Source: Marsupella aquatica (Eukaryota; Marchantiophyta). Taken from it: DNA of 64,000 bases. Numbering within the stretch: the stretch's first letter is position 1; every line of letters starts with the position of its first letter. Position numbers and translations under genes: made by a program. The notes below the pieces were generated by a model. The model worked only from the letters and a program-made list of their open reading frames with translations, was not told the DNA's origin and searched no databases. The stretch is taken from NCBI GenBank assembly GCA_973895155.1, contig OZ316897.1:3658001-3722000 (forward strand), given 5' to 3'. Positions 1 to 10,360 of the stretch are shown one piece after another.

Positions 1-2780
1 TTCAAACATGGAGGTTCATGCAAGCATCAACTGAGTTCACTTCATGGCTAATTACATGATCAACGACAAAACAATACTTATAAAAAGTTTTGTTTATGAT
101 TTCATTGTCAACTTTGCTTGAATAGCTCTTCACTACTTTGGATTTTCCCTCCTGTACTAGGGTTTTTCTCCCCTCTTTTAAGCTCTGCCTGTTGTTATAG
201 ACCGTGGGGCCATCCACTCTCCCCCCCTAGAAAAAAGGGTAAAAAAAGGAAAAACAAGAAAGAATAAAAGGACTATGTTATTTTATACAAACCAGGTGAA
301 GATTGTTAGTTTCTTCCTTCATTTTCTGTTTCTGGGTTAGATTTCAGGGGTTTTGCTATAGGGTTGGCATTGTGAAGGTGTGCATTAGGGTTGGTTTTGT
401 CCTATTTCTGTTTCATAAGCTTTATATGGCTGGAACACTGTCAAGTATGTTACACTTGCTTGTTTGGGGTTCTCCCTCAATCTTATGTTCCCTCTTTGGG
501 CGCTGCAACTTGAATTGGCAGTTGGTTTGGGTTGTCTGGGCTTAGTTTTCTTGTGCCCCACTGATGTTCACTGCCGCCCGCTTAATAAATTTGGTGCACA
601 AGGTTTTGCCCTGTTTTAAGTGATTGGGGGCTTTGTTTCCTCTTTGCTCAACAAAAGAAGAAGCAAAAGAAGAAGAGCCACATAGTGAATGGGATCCCTC
701 TAGACCTTTGAAATTGGATGAGATCTCAAAATGTTGAGCAAAGATGATGTTCACGCCCATGAACCATCCAACGCACAAGTAGTTGACACAAAAAGAGATA
801 CATTGCTCAACTTTGCGTGAGGCTACGTCGGGAACTATGTCCACGGGAACACAAGAATTTTACTACATCTAGGCCAGTCAGCCATACTGAGTCTCCACAA
901 TACAAGGTCTCCCTATCTCTTGACTGGCTCCGTAACAATGAGCCTGAGGTCTTACTATCCAAGCAAACACCGCTTGGGATATAGTGTGTAGCCTAGTTAA
1001 CCACCTAGTCTGTGACTAAGGTTACAAGCCTTAACTACGGTCACAATCATAACTCTAGACTAAGTGTAAGTGCCTAACACAAAATGCTCTTTGTACACAA
1101 GTACATGCAGAGGATTGTAGAAAAGATAGAATAGACTCTTGAGTCTCCTTGTGATCAAAGAGTCATTTGGTAGTGGACCTGGTTTACTCTACATCAATGC
1201 TGTATATCCTAGGGAAAGTGCATGTTTGAATATATCTTCGGCTTTTTATTGTTTGTTTTGTTTGGATTTATTTTAATAAAAATAACAAGCTTTATAAAAT
1301 ACTCAACACGACAGCAAAGGGACAGAACCACCCAAGCCACAGCCAAAAAGACCAGAAACCACCACCCAAAAACCACCCAGAGCCCCAAAACGGCACAAGG
1401 GGGGCAAACCAAAGCTACAACCAACCACAAAAGCAAGCAGAGGACCAAATGAAAGAGAAGGGGGAGTGCACCCTTCAACTACCTCTCTCAATCCTCCTAC
1501 CATTCGCCATACTACCCTGCCTACCACTATAAGACCCTTCAATGGCACTATGCCCGCGGTGCTTGACATGGATCTTGTTCTCCCAATGATACTGGGTCTC
1601 CAGATGACCTTGTCAAGCCTCTTATCCTTAGAATTTGGGTGAGAATACATGAGTTTGTACGTGCTCCAGAGCCTGGTAAGGGTCAATTGGGTGCATAGTG
1701 ACCCTGGGGGAAACGTTCTCCTGCCCTGTCGTTACAAAGGATTCAGTCATTGTCATTTTGTGTCATCGAACCCGAGACCTCAAGATTGGCCCACGGCCAC
1801 AGGATGAGTTCAAGTTCATTTAGAGTCTTCTAAAGTTGTCTGGTTTTCCTAGCGGAGTTACCGGCACTCAACATTGCTTTGAGGTGTTCCTCACTAGTTT
1901 TAAGCCCTTGGGCCCCAGCCTTTGTAAACTAAAGAGGTATACGTGCGTACACCCCCTTCCCTAGTACCCCTTATTATTTTTGGAAGCCTATAAAAACTTC
2001 TCTTGTTATTCTTAAAAACTTAATTTTGGAGAATAAATCTGCCCCTTTGAGATATTATAATTTCACATTTTACACCATTTATATAAGCCTTGAAAAGTTA
2101 TAAATTCATCATATGCAAACGGTTCTAAAATTGGCGGGAGTGTTTTGGAAGGGTTTTGGGTACATACATTTTTGTGTTCGTGACCCTTTAACCCCAAACT
2201 TCAACTTTGGGGCATTTCTGAACCACAGGGCAGGGTAGTTAGGGTTCAAAGCTCCAAAGTCCTAAACTACTCTGAATCATAGATGTTGCAAGCATAATTA
2301 TATGTCATATACACATGTTCCAATAAAGGGTGGCCACAAGGACCAATCCTATTGTGACGCGTGTCACATCCATATTACATCACCTCTTGAAGCATATTAA
2401 CTTGGGCGACATTTATATAAGCCTATATTAGTTAGAAAGGTTTCTTTGAATAAAACCATCCCTTGATATTTCTAAGCCAATTATAAAAATTAATCTCAAA
2501 TCAGATTTTTTGCACCCTTCATCCGTTCGCACATCCAGCCCATTATTAATAATGTTGGGGCCCGGGGGTTTTAAGATTCACCCAAGAGGGAAGACGACCA
2601 AGGAAATGAGCGTACACATTTGCGTTCTGATTGTTCCAAGTGGTATTGCATAATTTAGTAAGGAGGATCAAGGGGCCTGGATTCCATTTTTGTTGTTTGA
2701 GGGGAGTCAAAATAGTTTCAAAGAGATTATCATTAAGGTGGGCCAGGCTGGGAGAGTTCCGTGTAAGCGTTAAAATTTCC
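1..2780. other. Intergenic repeat-like DNA without a supported gene
   Basis: I see no gene here. Short open frames exist on both strands (for example 1209-1686 minus), but none resembles a known protein and none has codon structure I trust. The stretch around 860-1100 has short palindromic segments. The interval 1157-1234 recurs imperfectly at 4828-4903 on the other side of the LINE remnant. About 1260-1460 is rich in A and C on the plus strand. The likely content is decayed transposon sequence. Confidence 0.5.
1157..1234 (+). repeat. Left copy of an imperfect direct repeat flanking the LINE block
   Basis: The core at 1174-1199 matches 4845-4870 in 25 of 26 bases, in the same orientation. 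Weaker similarity extends over roughly 75 bp. The two copies bracket about 3.6 kb that includes the LINE remnant, so they may be the ends of an older element into which the LINE jumped, or two copies of one dispersed repeat. Confidence 0.5.
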
Positions 2781-2782
2781 CT

Positions 2783-4790
2783 CTATCTCGGCCTAACCTT
2801 ATCTAAACTATGAAATAAGTGCTCAGTGTTTTCAAAGCCAAGGTTGCATCGTTCGCAAATCCCAGTGCCAACTCCCCATCTGCTAGCTCTGCCATTCGTG
2901 AAGAAGCCATGCTGAAGCATCCTCCAGATGAACAATCTGACCTTTGGGAAAGCCCAACCTCCCCACACTTTCCTCCAATCCGTCTGTGAAGTCCTCTGTG
3001 TCCACCTTCTGTCAAGTTTGAACAAATCTAAATCCAGCAAAATCGTTGGAGTGGTCCAAACCTTGTTGGGGTGGATCCAGCCACGGCTGTTTTTGTGCCA
3101 TTCCCACTTCCAGCTGGAGCACTGGTGAAGAGCCAAACCACCATGAAGCTTACTCTTGGAGATAGAGTCATGGAATCTGCTGAATTCTTCAACTCCTGTG
3201 TCTGGTGCTACAAATTTGGTTGTTTAGTTGCTCATTCTCAATCGAGTGGTTGTTGTCGTCTCTTAAGTCAGTGATTGACTTGATTCTCCAGTTGGCTAGA
3301 TATCTCCAAAGATTGACATGTTGCTTGTTGCTCCATTGAGATATCCTTGTCTTTGAGGTAAAGTAACAAAGTTTGTATGATGCTTAGATGCATCGGGAGC
3401 TGGCTCCCTTCAAACTGGAAACAAAGTCTGGCAATTTGCACTTGCCAACTATGAAATAGTGCCGGGACAGTAGGTGACCCCCTGATAGTAAGATCTGGGT
3501 CCAGGATCTATGTTCTTTCTTGTTTGGGCCGGTTTTCATGCATCTGTTGATAATCTTGTTGGCCATCTGAATCCATTCTTTGGTCCCTCCCTCAATCATT
3601 TTTAGTCACATGCCTCATCTTCAATGTTTCTACCCATTTCGCAAAGGGCGTAAAACCAAGACCACCATTTGCTTTGGTTTTAGTGACCTCGCTCTAGGCA
3701 ATAAGCGGTTTTCCAGAAACCTCCAAGATGGCTGTGTCCCCACAAAAAGTGTTTGCATACTTTTTCAAGTTCATTGAAACCCGTTTTGTAGAGATCAAGA
3801 ACCATGAAATGGTAAGTAGGTATTGCCTTCAAAACGTGCTTGAGCAAGATCACTCTGCCCGCTAAAGTAAGGCTACAATTTGCCCAAGTATTCAGCCGCT
3901 TGCGGACCTTGTCTATCAAGAAATTGGCCTCTTGTGATTGTCGTATCTTATATCTGACCGGACAGCCGAGGTACTCACAGATTTTGCCCTTCCTAGCCAC
4001 TTTGCAACACGTTTCATTCAGCCAGGCTGGGTAGATGTTGTTGCTGAGGAAAATTGTTATGATCTGGGATTTGGTAACATTAAGGATAGCTCCAAAGATG
4101 TTTTCAAACCTCCGGATCGTGGCTGCCATGGCAAATTCCCCTTCAGTGGCTTCCAAGAACAATCTTGTGTCGTCCACGAATAGCTGGTGGCATAAACTTC
4201 TCCCGTCTTCCAGTTTCATTCCTTGAATGTTCCCCTCAAGGGTTTGTTGCTTGAGGAGAGGCATCGGAGGTTGAGTAGTGAGTGTGAAAAGAACGTTGGA
4301 AAGTGGGCAGCCTTGTCGGACTCCTATGTTTAGCTCAAAGGGCTCAGTGAACCGCCTGTTGATGTGAACTTTTGATTGCGCCCTCGTGACCAGCCCTTTC
4401 ACCATCAGAATGGACTTCACCCCAAAATTCATGGCCCTCATCACTGCCCAAATGAACTCGTGTGACACTCTGTCGTAAGCCTTCATAAAATCCAGCTTAA
4501 GGAAGATCAATTGACATTTGTTCACTGGTGCCTGCTCCTGAGCAAGCCGAAAGGAGAGAAGGTTGAATGTCCATGATGTCACATCCTTGGAGAAATCCGG
4601 ATTGTTGAATGTCAACCAATCTGTTGGCAACCTTCTTGATTCTGTTCACTAATAGTTTTGCCACAATCTTCTCCGTGAGAGTAAGCATGGTGAGGGGTCT
4701 CCAATTACAAAGTTTTAGGAAATCATGATTTTTGGGGATGAGCTTAATGACCCTTGCAAGAGCTTTAATAGTCATCGCTCCGTCACTCCA
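2783..4790 (-). mobile_element. Degenerate 5'-truncated LINE (non-LTR retrotransposon) ORF2 remnant
   Basis: On the minus strand the reverse transcriptase of a plant LINE can be read from about 4775 to 3680. The start has the NWRPLTMLT motif. It continues with LKLDFMKAYDRVSHEFIW, GVRQGCPLSNVLF and the catalytic FVDD (YxDD-type) box, then the thumb-like LNTWANCSLTLAGRVILLKH segment. About 550 bp further on, 3136-2803 encodes the reverse-transcriptase zinc-binding region (FPKVRLFIWRMLQHG and a CERC...EHLF cysteine/histidine pattern). The frame shifts near 4570 and again between the RT and zinc-binding parts, and no endonuclease domain is present. The copy is therefore dead and 5'-truncated, as usual after target-primed insertion. 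The assignment to LINEs is firm; the exact ends are not. Confidence 0.85.
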
Positions 4791-6215
4791 TATATATCTC
4801 TTATAAGCTTATGAATCCTATATGAGCAAAGAGCTCTGTAGTCATGGACCTGGTTTACTCTAAATCAATGTTAACCTAGTGAAAAGGTATATTTGAATAG
4901 ATAACATGCAAGCTTAGAAATTCTATGAGCAAAAACTTTGGGTTGAAGATCATTCCAACTTCTAACTCAAGATAAGGTCTTTTGTTTTTATTTCTGAAAG
5001 AATGCAATACTTGGAAGCCACACTTATGTTGATGGGATGCCCGGATGGTCACTAAAGGCCTGATGGACACAAAACAAGCACTTAAAATTTACTTGCATCT
5101 AGCACATTTTACACTCCATTTCCAAATATGACATGTAAACATGCACTTTACCAGTAATAGAAGGTTTTAGGTGGAATTCTTGTGTAGTCTGTCCATGTTG
5201 TGACCTCCATTCTCATCCAACCCAAGGAGTTGGGTTCCCTTGGTTGCCATAATTAATGTGTATTTATCCCTTTATACTTCCATATCATGACACTATGAGC
5301 CCAATGCTTGTGCGTTGCATGCTTAGTGAGGGTGAGGCATGGAGGGTGAGCGAGAGGGTGAGGCGGGGATGGCAAGGCAAGGTGAGGCACAAACAGCAAG
5401 AGGTGCTGCCCACCTTACCATCAAGGTGAGCAAAAGGGTGAGGCACAGACAAGAAGACGGAGCGTGCGGGGTAAGTTGATTCTATCTTTTGAAGCTACTT
5501 TAGGCTGATCTCGGTTGGAGAAATCCTGTTCAATCTCCTAGAAATAGCTGCTTCCGCTCGAGTATTTTTTCCTACCCAGATGGTACATCATAAGCAGATA
5601 ATAGGCCAGAACGAGTGGGATTGCCTATTGTGGTTACTATATTATAGTGTGTACTGTACCATATATTATATTACTACGAGCCCTATGCCCGTGCATTGCA
5701 CTGTGCAAGGAGGGCTGGCCCATAATGGAGGGAGCATTTGCAAGGGGGGATTGTCCATATAATGAAGGGAGGGAGGGAATTGCTAAGGTCGAGGGGATTC
5801 ACGTGGGAGTGAATGATGAGGCACAGAGGGGAGGGGGAATGATGAGGCATCGTTATCCCCTCATTGATGGCGACGCGATGGTCCGGCGCGAGGCACGTAT
5901 TTGCGAGGCAGGCATAGAGGGACCGGATGGTATTGTCGGTAGTGGAAGTACTCGCAAGTGAATCAAACGGATACGATAAATCCACTCAAATATCTAACGA
6001 CCAGTTTAGATTCCTGCGTATATTGGATTTTGTAATGGGACTAAGGACAAAAATGAAAGGATTGCCTATTATAGTTGTATATGTAGGTATAGGTAAGGTA
6101 TAGTAAACGTCCGGGAAGTATTGGGACACTGTAAAGTTTATGTGTCGTTACGAGTAAAGTGTCAAAGCTCGTGTCAGGGAAAGTATTATCACATTCGGCA
6201 GATCGTAGCCGTCGG
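4791..6215. other. Spacer between the LINE remnant and RPL13
   Basis: The start carries the right copy of the direct repeat (4828-4903). About 5325-5465 is strongly purine-rich, with repeated GGTGAG/GAGGC words on the plus strand. Overlapping open frames at 5580-5985 on both strands have no recognisable product. The promoter of RPL13 must lie in the last few hundred bases. Confidence 0.45.
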
Positions 6216-6216
6216 C

Positions 6217-6228
6217 GTTAGGGTTAGG
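6217..6228 (+). promoter_or_regulatory. Telobox-like element upstream of RPL13
   Basis: The sequence GTTAGGGTTAGG lies about 165 bp upstream of the RPL13 start codon. It is close to the telobox (AAACCCTA, or TAGGGTTT on this strand) that is common near the 5' ends of plant ribosomal-protein genes. Its position fits a proximal promoter or 5' leader. The regulatory role is inferred from the family pattern. Confidence 0.5.
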
Positions 6229-6391
6229 AGTCCCGTGTCGTTCCCCTTTTGGTGCGAAACTCTGCGCGAAGGTTTTCCTTTCGAAGCTCTCGCTCTCTCG
6301 AAGAACAGGAGGAGGAGAGGAGCGCAATCACGAGAAGCAGTCGAATTGCCGAGCACAATCTGCCGTGGTCTGCAGTTGATGTGATTATACC

Positions 6392-8057
6392 ATGGTGAAG
6401 CACAACAATGTCGTCCCCAACGGGCATTTCAAAAAGGACTGGCAGAACTATGTGAAGACATGGTTCAACCAGCCGGCGCGCAAAAAGAGAAGAAGAGCTG
6501 GTATGCGCAACCTCCTTTACTTGTAACGTCACGTTGTCTGATTCAGTTTTCATAAGGGAGTCGTTCGTCCGTAAATCGTCTGGAATGTTGGACGCACTTA
6601 GATGAATTCAATATGTCGTTCTGACTGAGAAAGGGACGAGAGAGAGTGGGAACGATGTTTTTGGCTCAAACCTTGCAGGAAACAACATTTTCTTCAAGCT
6701 TAAGGGATCCCAATGAACCAGGATTATGACTTTGTAAGAGGATTGGCAAAGCTAAATTAACGGGGTGTTGTTGTCAGCTTTCTCGCTTTGGGAGGTGACA
6801 ATTTACTGCTGTTGTGATCAATCTCATGAGCTGGATTGTAATGCCCTTGTGTAGTTCGTCAGAAGAAGGCAGTGGCAATTTTCCCTCGCCCAACTGCTGG
6901 ACCACTTCGCCCAGTCGTTCGCTCGCAGACGCAGAGATATAACGGCAAGATCCGTGCTGGTCGTGGCTTCACCCTTGAAGAATTGAAGGTGAGAGGCCCA
7001 TAATATCTTCCCAACTATGGCTAGACGCTGGAGGTCCACCACTCTTGTCTTCATCTTACTAACAAGCTTATCCAATTTCCAGTTAATGTAGCTAGTCCGT
7101 TTGTTACCGTTCGGCATAATTTTTTTCCGAGTACTTTCGGCCGAAGTGATCTCAAAGCGAGTCAATCTATTCAGTCTTTGGTCACCTGGCGAGGCTCTGA
7201 TACTTGCACCAGTCGTCTTACCCAGCTATATCTGAAGCCTTGATGAACGTCGTGGTATACTGCAGGCAGCAGGAATTTCGAAGAAGTTGGCTCCTACCGT
7301 AGGAATTGCAGTGGATCATCGCAGGAAGAACAGGAGCTTGGAGAGCTTGCAAGAGAACGTTGCCAGGCTGAACACTTACAAGGCCAAACTGATCGTCTTC
7401 CCAAGGAGGTCTCGCAAGGTTAAGGTGAGTGGTCTACCATTGCAGATGCGTATGATTCGTCGATCAGAATTGTGAATTGTGAATTAAAGGATTAGGGTTT
7501 GATCTTCGTCGTTCGTGCAAAGATGTGAACTTCCTCTGTTGCCTTTGGATACCGTGCCACTATGTCGCACTAGAGCGCTGTTCCATTAGGCCCCGAAATA
7601 GCCTCGGGGCATGTAGTCTCAATTTCCATGTTAGGTTTCATTGTGAAGTTTCGGACGGGTGTGATCCTCTGTATAGAGCTCCGATTATTTTAGGCTACAA
7701 ATTGATGGGCAATTCCGGGCTATTGGAACTGCGCTCTTTGGGTTTTCTTTTCTTGTTGAGTTTTGGTGGAGTTGGGCTTTGGATTGTGTACAAGTCACGA
7801 GCTAAATTGTCGTATTTTATCGTGTTGTCCTACAGTCTGGTGATTCTACTCCTGAGGAATTGGCATCAGCCATGCAAGTGCAAGGACCTGTCCTTCCCAT
7901 TGTTCGTGCCAAGCCTGTCGTTGATCTGGTTGCTGTGACCGATGAATTGAAGAGTAACAAGGCTTACTATAAGCTCCGAATGGAACGAGTGAATGCTAAG
8001 TTGGTAGGCGTCCGAAAGAAGAAGGCTGCTGAGGCTGAGAAGGACGAGAAGAAATAA
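6392..8057 (+). CDS. RPL13: 60S ribosomal protein L13 (eL13)
   Basis: This encodes the cytosolic large-subunit protein eL13. The model joins 6392-6500, 6855-6988, 7266-7424 and 7836-8057, giving 207 residues, the usual plant length. The start [18 protein letters not shown] and the following [12 protein letters not shown] are characteristic. Exon 2 gives [13 protein letters not shown] and [12 protein letters not shown], exon 3 [17 protein letters not shown] and FPRRSRKVK, and exon 4 the STPEELA segment and a basic AEAEKDEKK tail. All introns are GT-AG with consistent phases (1, 0, 0). The ATG is chosen because it matches the conserved plant N terminus. A telobox-like motif lies upstream. Intron 2 seems to contain an antisense LINE fragment. 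It is a single-gene unit with no linked partner. Confidence 0.95.
7000..7105 (-). mobile_element. Possible LINE thumb-domain fragment inside RPL13 intron 2
   Basis: Read on the minus strand, this part of intron 2 stays open and encodes a peptide with [13 protein letters not shown] followed by [13 protein letters not shown]. The pattern resembles the LINE segment just after the RT core, which in the LINE at 3.7-4.8 kb reads LIDKVRKRLNTW...LTLAGRVILLKHVL. The match is short and needs a two-residue gap, so it is only suggestive. It is not part of the RPL13 protein. Confidence 0.35.
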
Positions 8058-10360
8058 ATTCGCTTTAGCTTATGTATTTCTGGGGAGTGGAGCGTCCCCA
8101 AGTTTTCTAGATATGAGTTGTAATGCGGCACGCCATTCCTTATTTCGCCTTCTTATCGTCCACCGCGATGTGTCATTGTGCATTCTGGCATTGATGTGAT
8201 ATCTGAGTTTTTGACCGACTCTTGAAGGCTGTAACAAATTATCTAGCTGGGCGTAGTTTTGCTTTTACTCGAGTGAAGCTATCACTTCTATGCCCTTTAG
8301 TTTACACTCTTCCCCATCGCCATGAAAAGTTTGCCATGTTTGACTGCGGCGTGAACGCTGGACAAGTGTTCTACTTGTCTCATTTGGTTGTTGTCAAAGT
8401 TCCTGAATCAATCACATTATCTTGACGTTTTAGGGTATGATTCATGCTCATCTCTAGAAGGGGAGTGTTTTTTGAAGGGCCAGTCTATGGGCTGCGTCAA
8501 ATCTGTCTTATGAATCTTTTATCAACCAACATGCAAGCTAGGGTTTATAACCGCAGGAATATTGCGTTCTGCAAAAGAGTTAATGTTTTCGTTCTGAACC
8601 GCCTGCACCAGAGATTAGGTTGTCATTGAATTATTTGGAAGAAACCCAGTTTTGATATTTCTCTGGTTCCAGAACTTCAGCATGGACTAATGTCACTTCT
8701 AACTGCGAAGTGTCCTGAGTCGCGACACTCACAAAAAACACTACGCACTTTTGTCATCGAAACTTGACTTGGATACTATGTCCTCATGCTTCACTTGATT
8801 CATTTATGAGAGCAGAACTGTGTGGCATGTGAGATACGTACCTCGAAAGCTTATGCAGGTATGCCATCTTGCACACAAAATGTGTGGCATGTTAGATATG
8901 TACCTCGAAAATCGATGAAGACACTAGCTCTCGAGCTTAGAAAACGTGTGGCATGTGAGTTAAATACCTCGAAAGTCCACGCAGATACTATTCTCGACGA
9001 TTAAAAGTTTGTGGCACATGAGATATGTACCTTGTATGATGTGAGTGCACGAAGTACAGAATTCCGAAAGGGATGTCGTGGTATCTGTGTGGCTTATCGT
9101 CTCATCGAGTAATCTCTGTCCGTAACCTTGTTGCTTTTATATCTCTCTAAGAGTACCCAAAATGTTTCATTCGGACAGTTTTCAGATATCGTTGGATTGC
9201 CGTACCCGATCATACTCAGTGGACTCCTCTATTGGAGGTAGTATCTCGGCTAGTGCAAGGAATTGGTGCCGACCGAATGATCCGCATGTTTTCTCTAATT
9301 ATTGTGCCAGCGTGCCACATCTGCACGTCCCGGAGGAGGATATCTACGGATATTGACCAAGGAGGAATTTTACAAACGACGATCAGGAAGGTGCACGGGC
9401 AATCGGCTGTGATTAATGTCAACACTCACAGTTACCGGAAGCAATCAGCATCAGCTCCAATCAAGATGTTGCAAACGAGGACGTACTGTACACTACGCAG
9501 TTACAGCGCCGATTTACTATTAATTGAAGTAGTGAAGTTTGATTCAATTTCGATGAACTGCGTTCGAGATACCCAGACTCCAAAAATGAGTTCAAGAAAG
9601 TTCATTCACCTTGTCCCTAAGTGACTAGAAGATAAGCATACCAAACAATGGATAGCCTTACGGGAAAGGGAAATTTCAGCAGTTTCGGAGGCTCCCAGTA
9701 ACATTTCCATGCTGATCAATTTCTTTTAGCCAGGTTTAAATATCCTTGCTTCTTTAGACCATTCAAACAATTGTGTAGTCTCCAAGGGATGAGAAATTTG
9801 CGCATGCCGAAGAACAAAATCTGTGAGTGTTGCAACGTTGCAACAACCACACACACAGCTGTCGACAATTCAATTTTGATGAATTCCTTCCATCCAAAAA
9901 ATTGTTGCTAATTCAATTTCGATCATTTCTTCAAGCCCACCGATACTCAGCTAAAAATTAACTCTGACCTGTGCACACTTTGAGTTGCCAATGTAAACTA
10001 ATTTAAATAGAGGAAAAATCAAACCTGCCAGCTAAGCAGGGTCGAGCAATTTACCACCCACAGTACGATCCGAACCACCCATTCAATGCATGTTTCAGAT
10101 CTCGGTGTGGGTTTTGCTCTTGAACACTAACAGGAGTGGCTTGGTTTCCGCCTCAACTGCATCATTCAGAGTTCAATCTCATCTTAGAGACATTGAACAA
10201 AAGCTCTGCCAGTTGTTCTTGCCTGGTAGTATCAGACAAGGAACAGCCGACACCGTAGGTGTCACATCTTGCAGACTCGAAGACTAACAGTAACATGTGT
10301 ATTTGTAGAGCCCAATGTGAACCTGGAGTCCACGCGAGTACAGACCAACCAGACACTTGC
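8058..10360. other. Intergenic region between RPL13 and plastid EF-G (tail to tail)
   Basis: The two flanking genes converge, so both 3' UTRs lie here. A four-copy tandem repeat occupies 8817-9045 and is listed separately. Open frames such as 9232-9624 on the plus strand lack any family signature. I see no gene. Confidence 0.5.
8817..9045 (+). repeat. Tandem repeat of about 64 bp, four diverged copies
   Basis: The phrase GTGTGGCATGTGAGATACGT, followed by ACCTCGAAA, recurs with changes starting near 8819, 8882, 8947 and 9011. The copies differ by substitutions and small indels, so the array is not recent. Confidence 0.7.

Noticed and set aside
1209-1686. Overlapping minus-strand ORFs of 89 and 127 residues
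   Set aside because: Low-complexity Val/Leu/Gly-rich or repeat-like sequence with no family signature; probably a by-product of A/C-rich DNA.
1740-1800. tRNA-like T-arm (CGAACCCGAGACC, read on the minus strand)
   Set aside because: No acceptor stem, D-arm or anticodon arm could be assembled around it.
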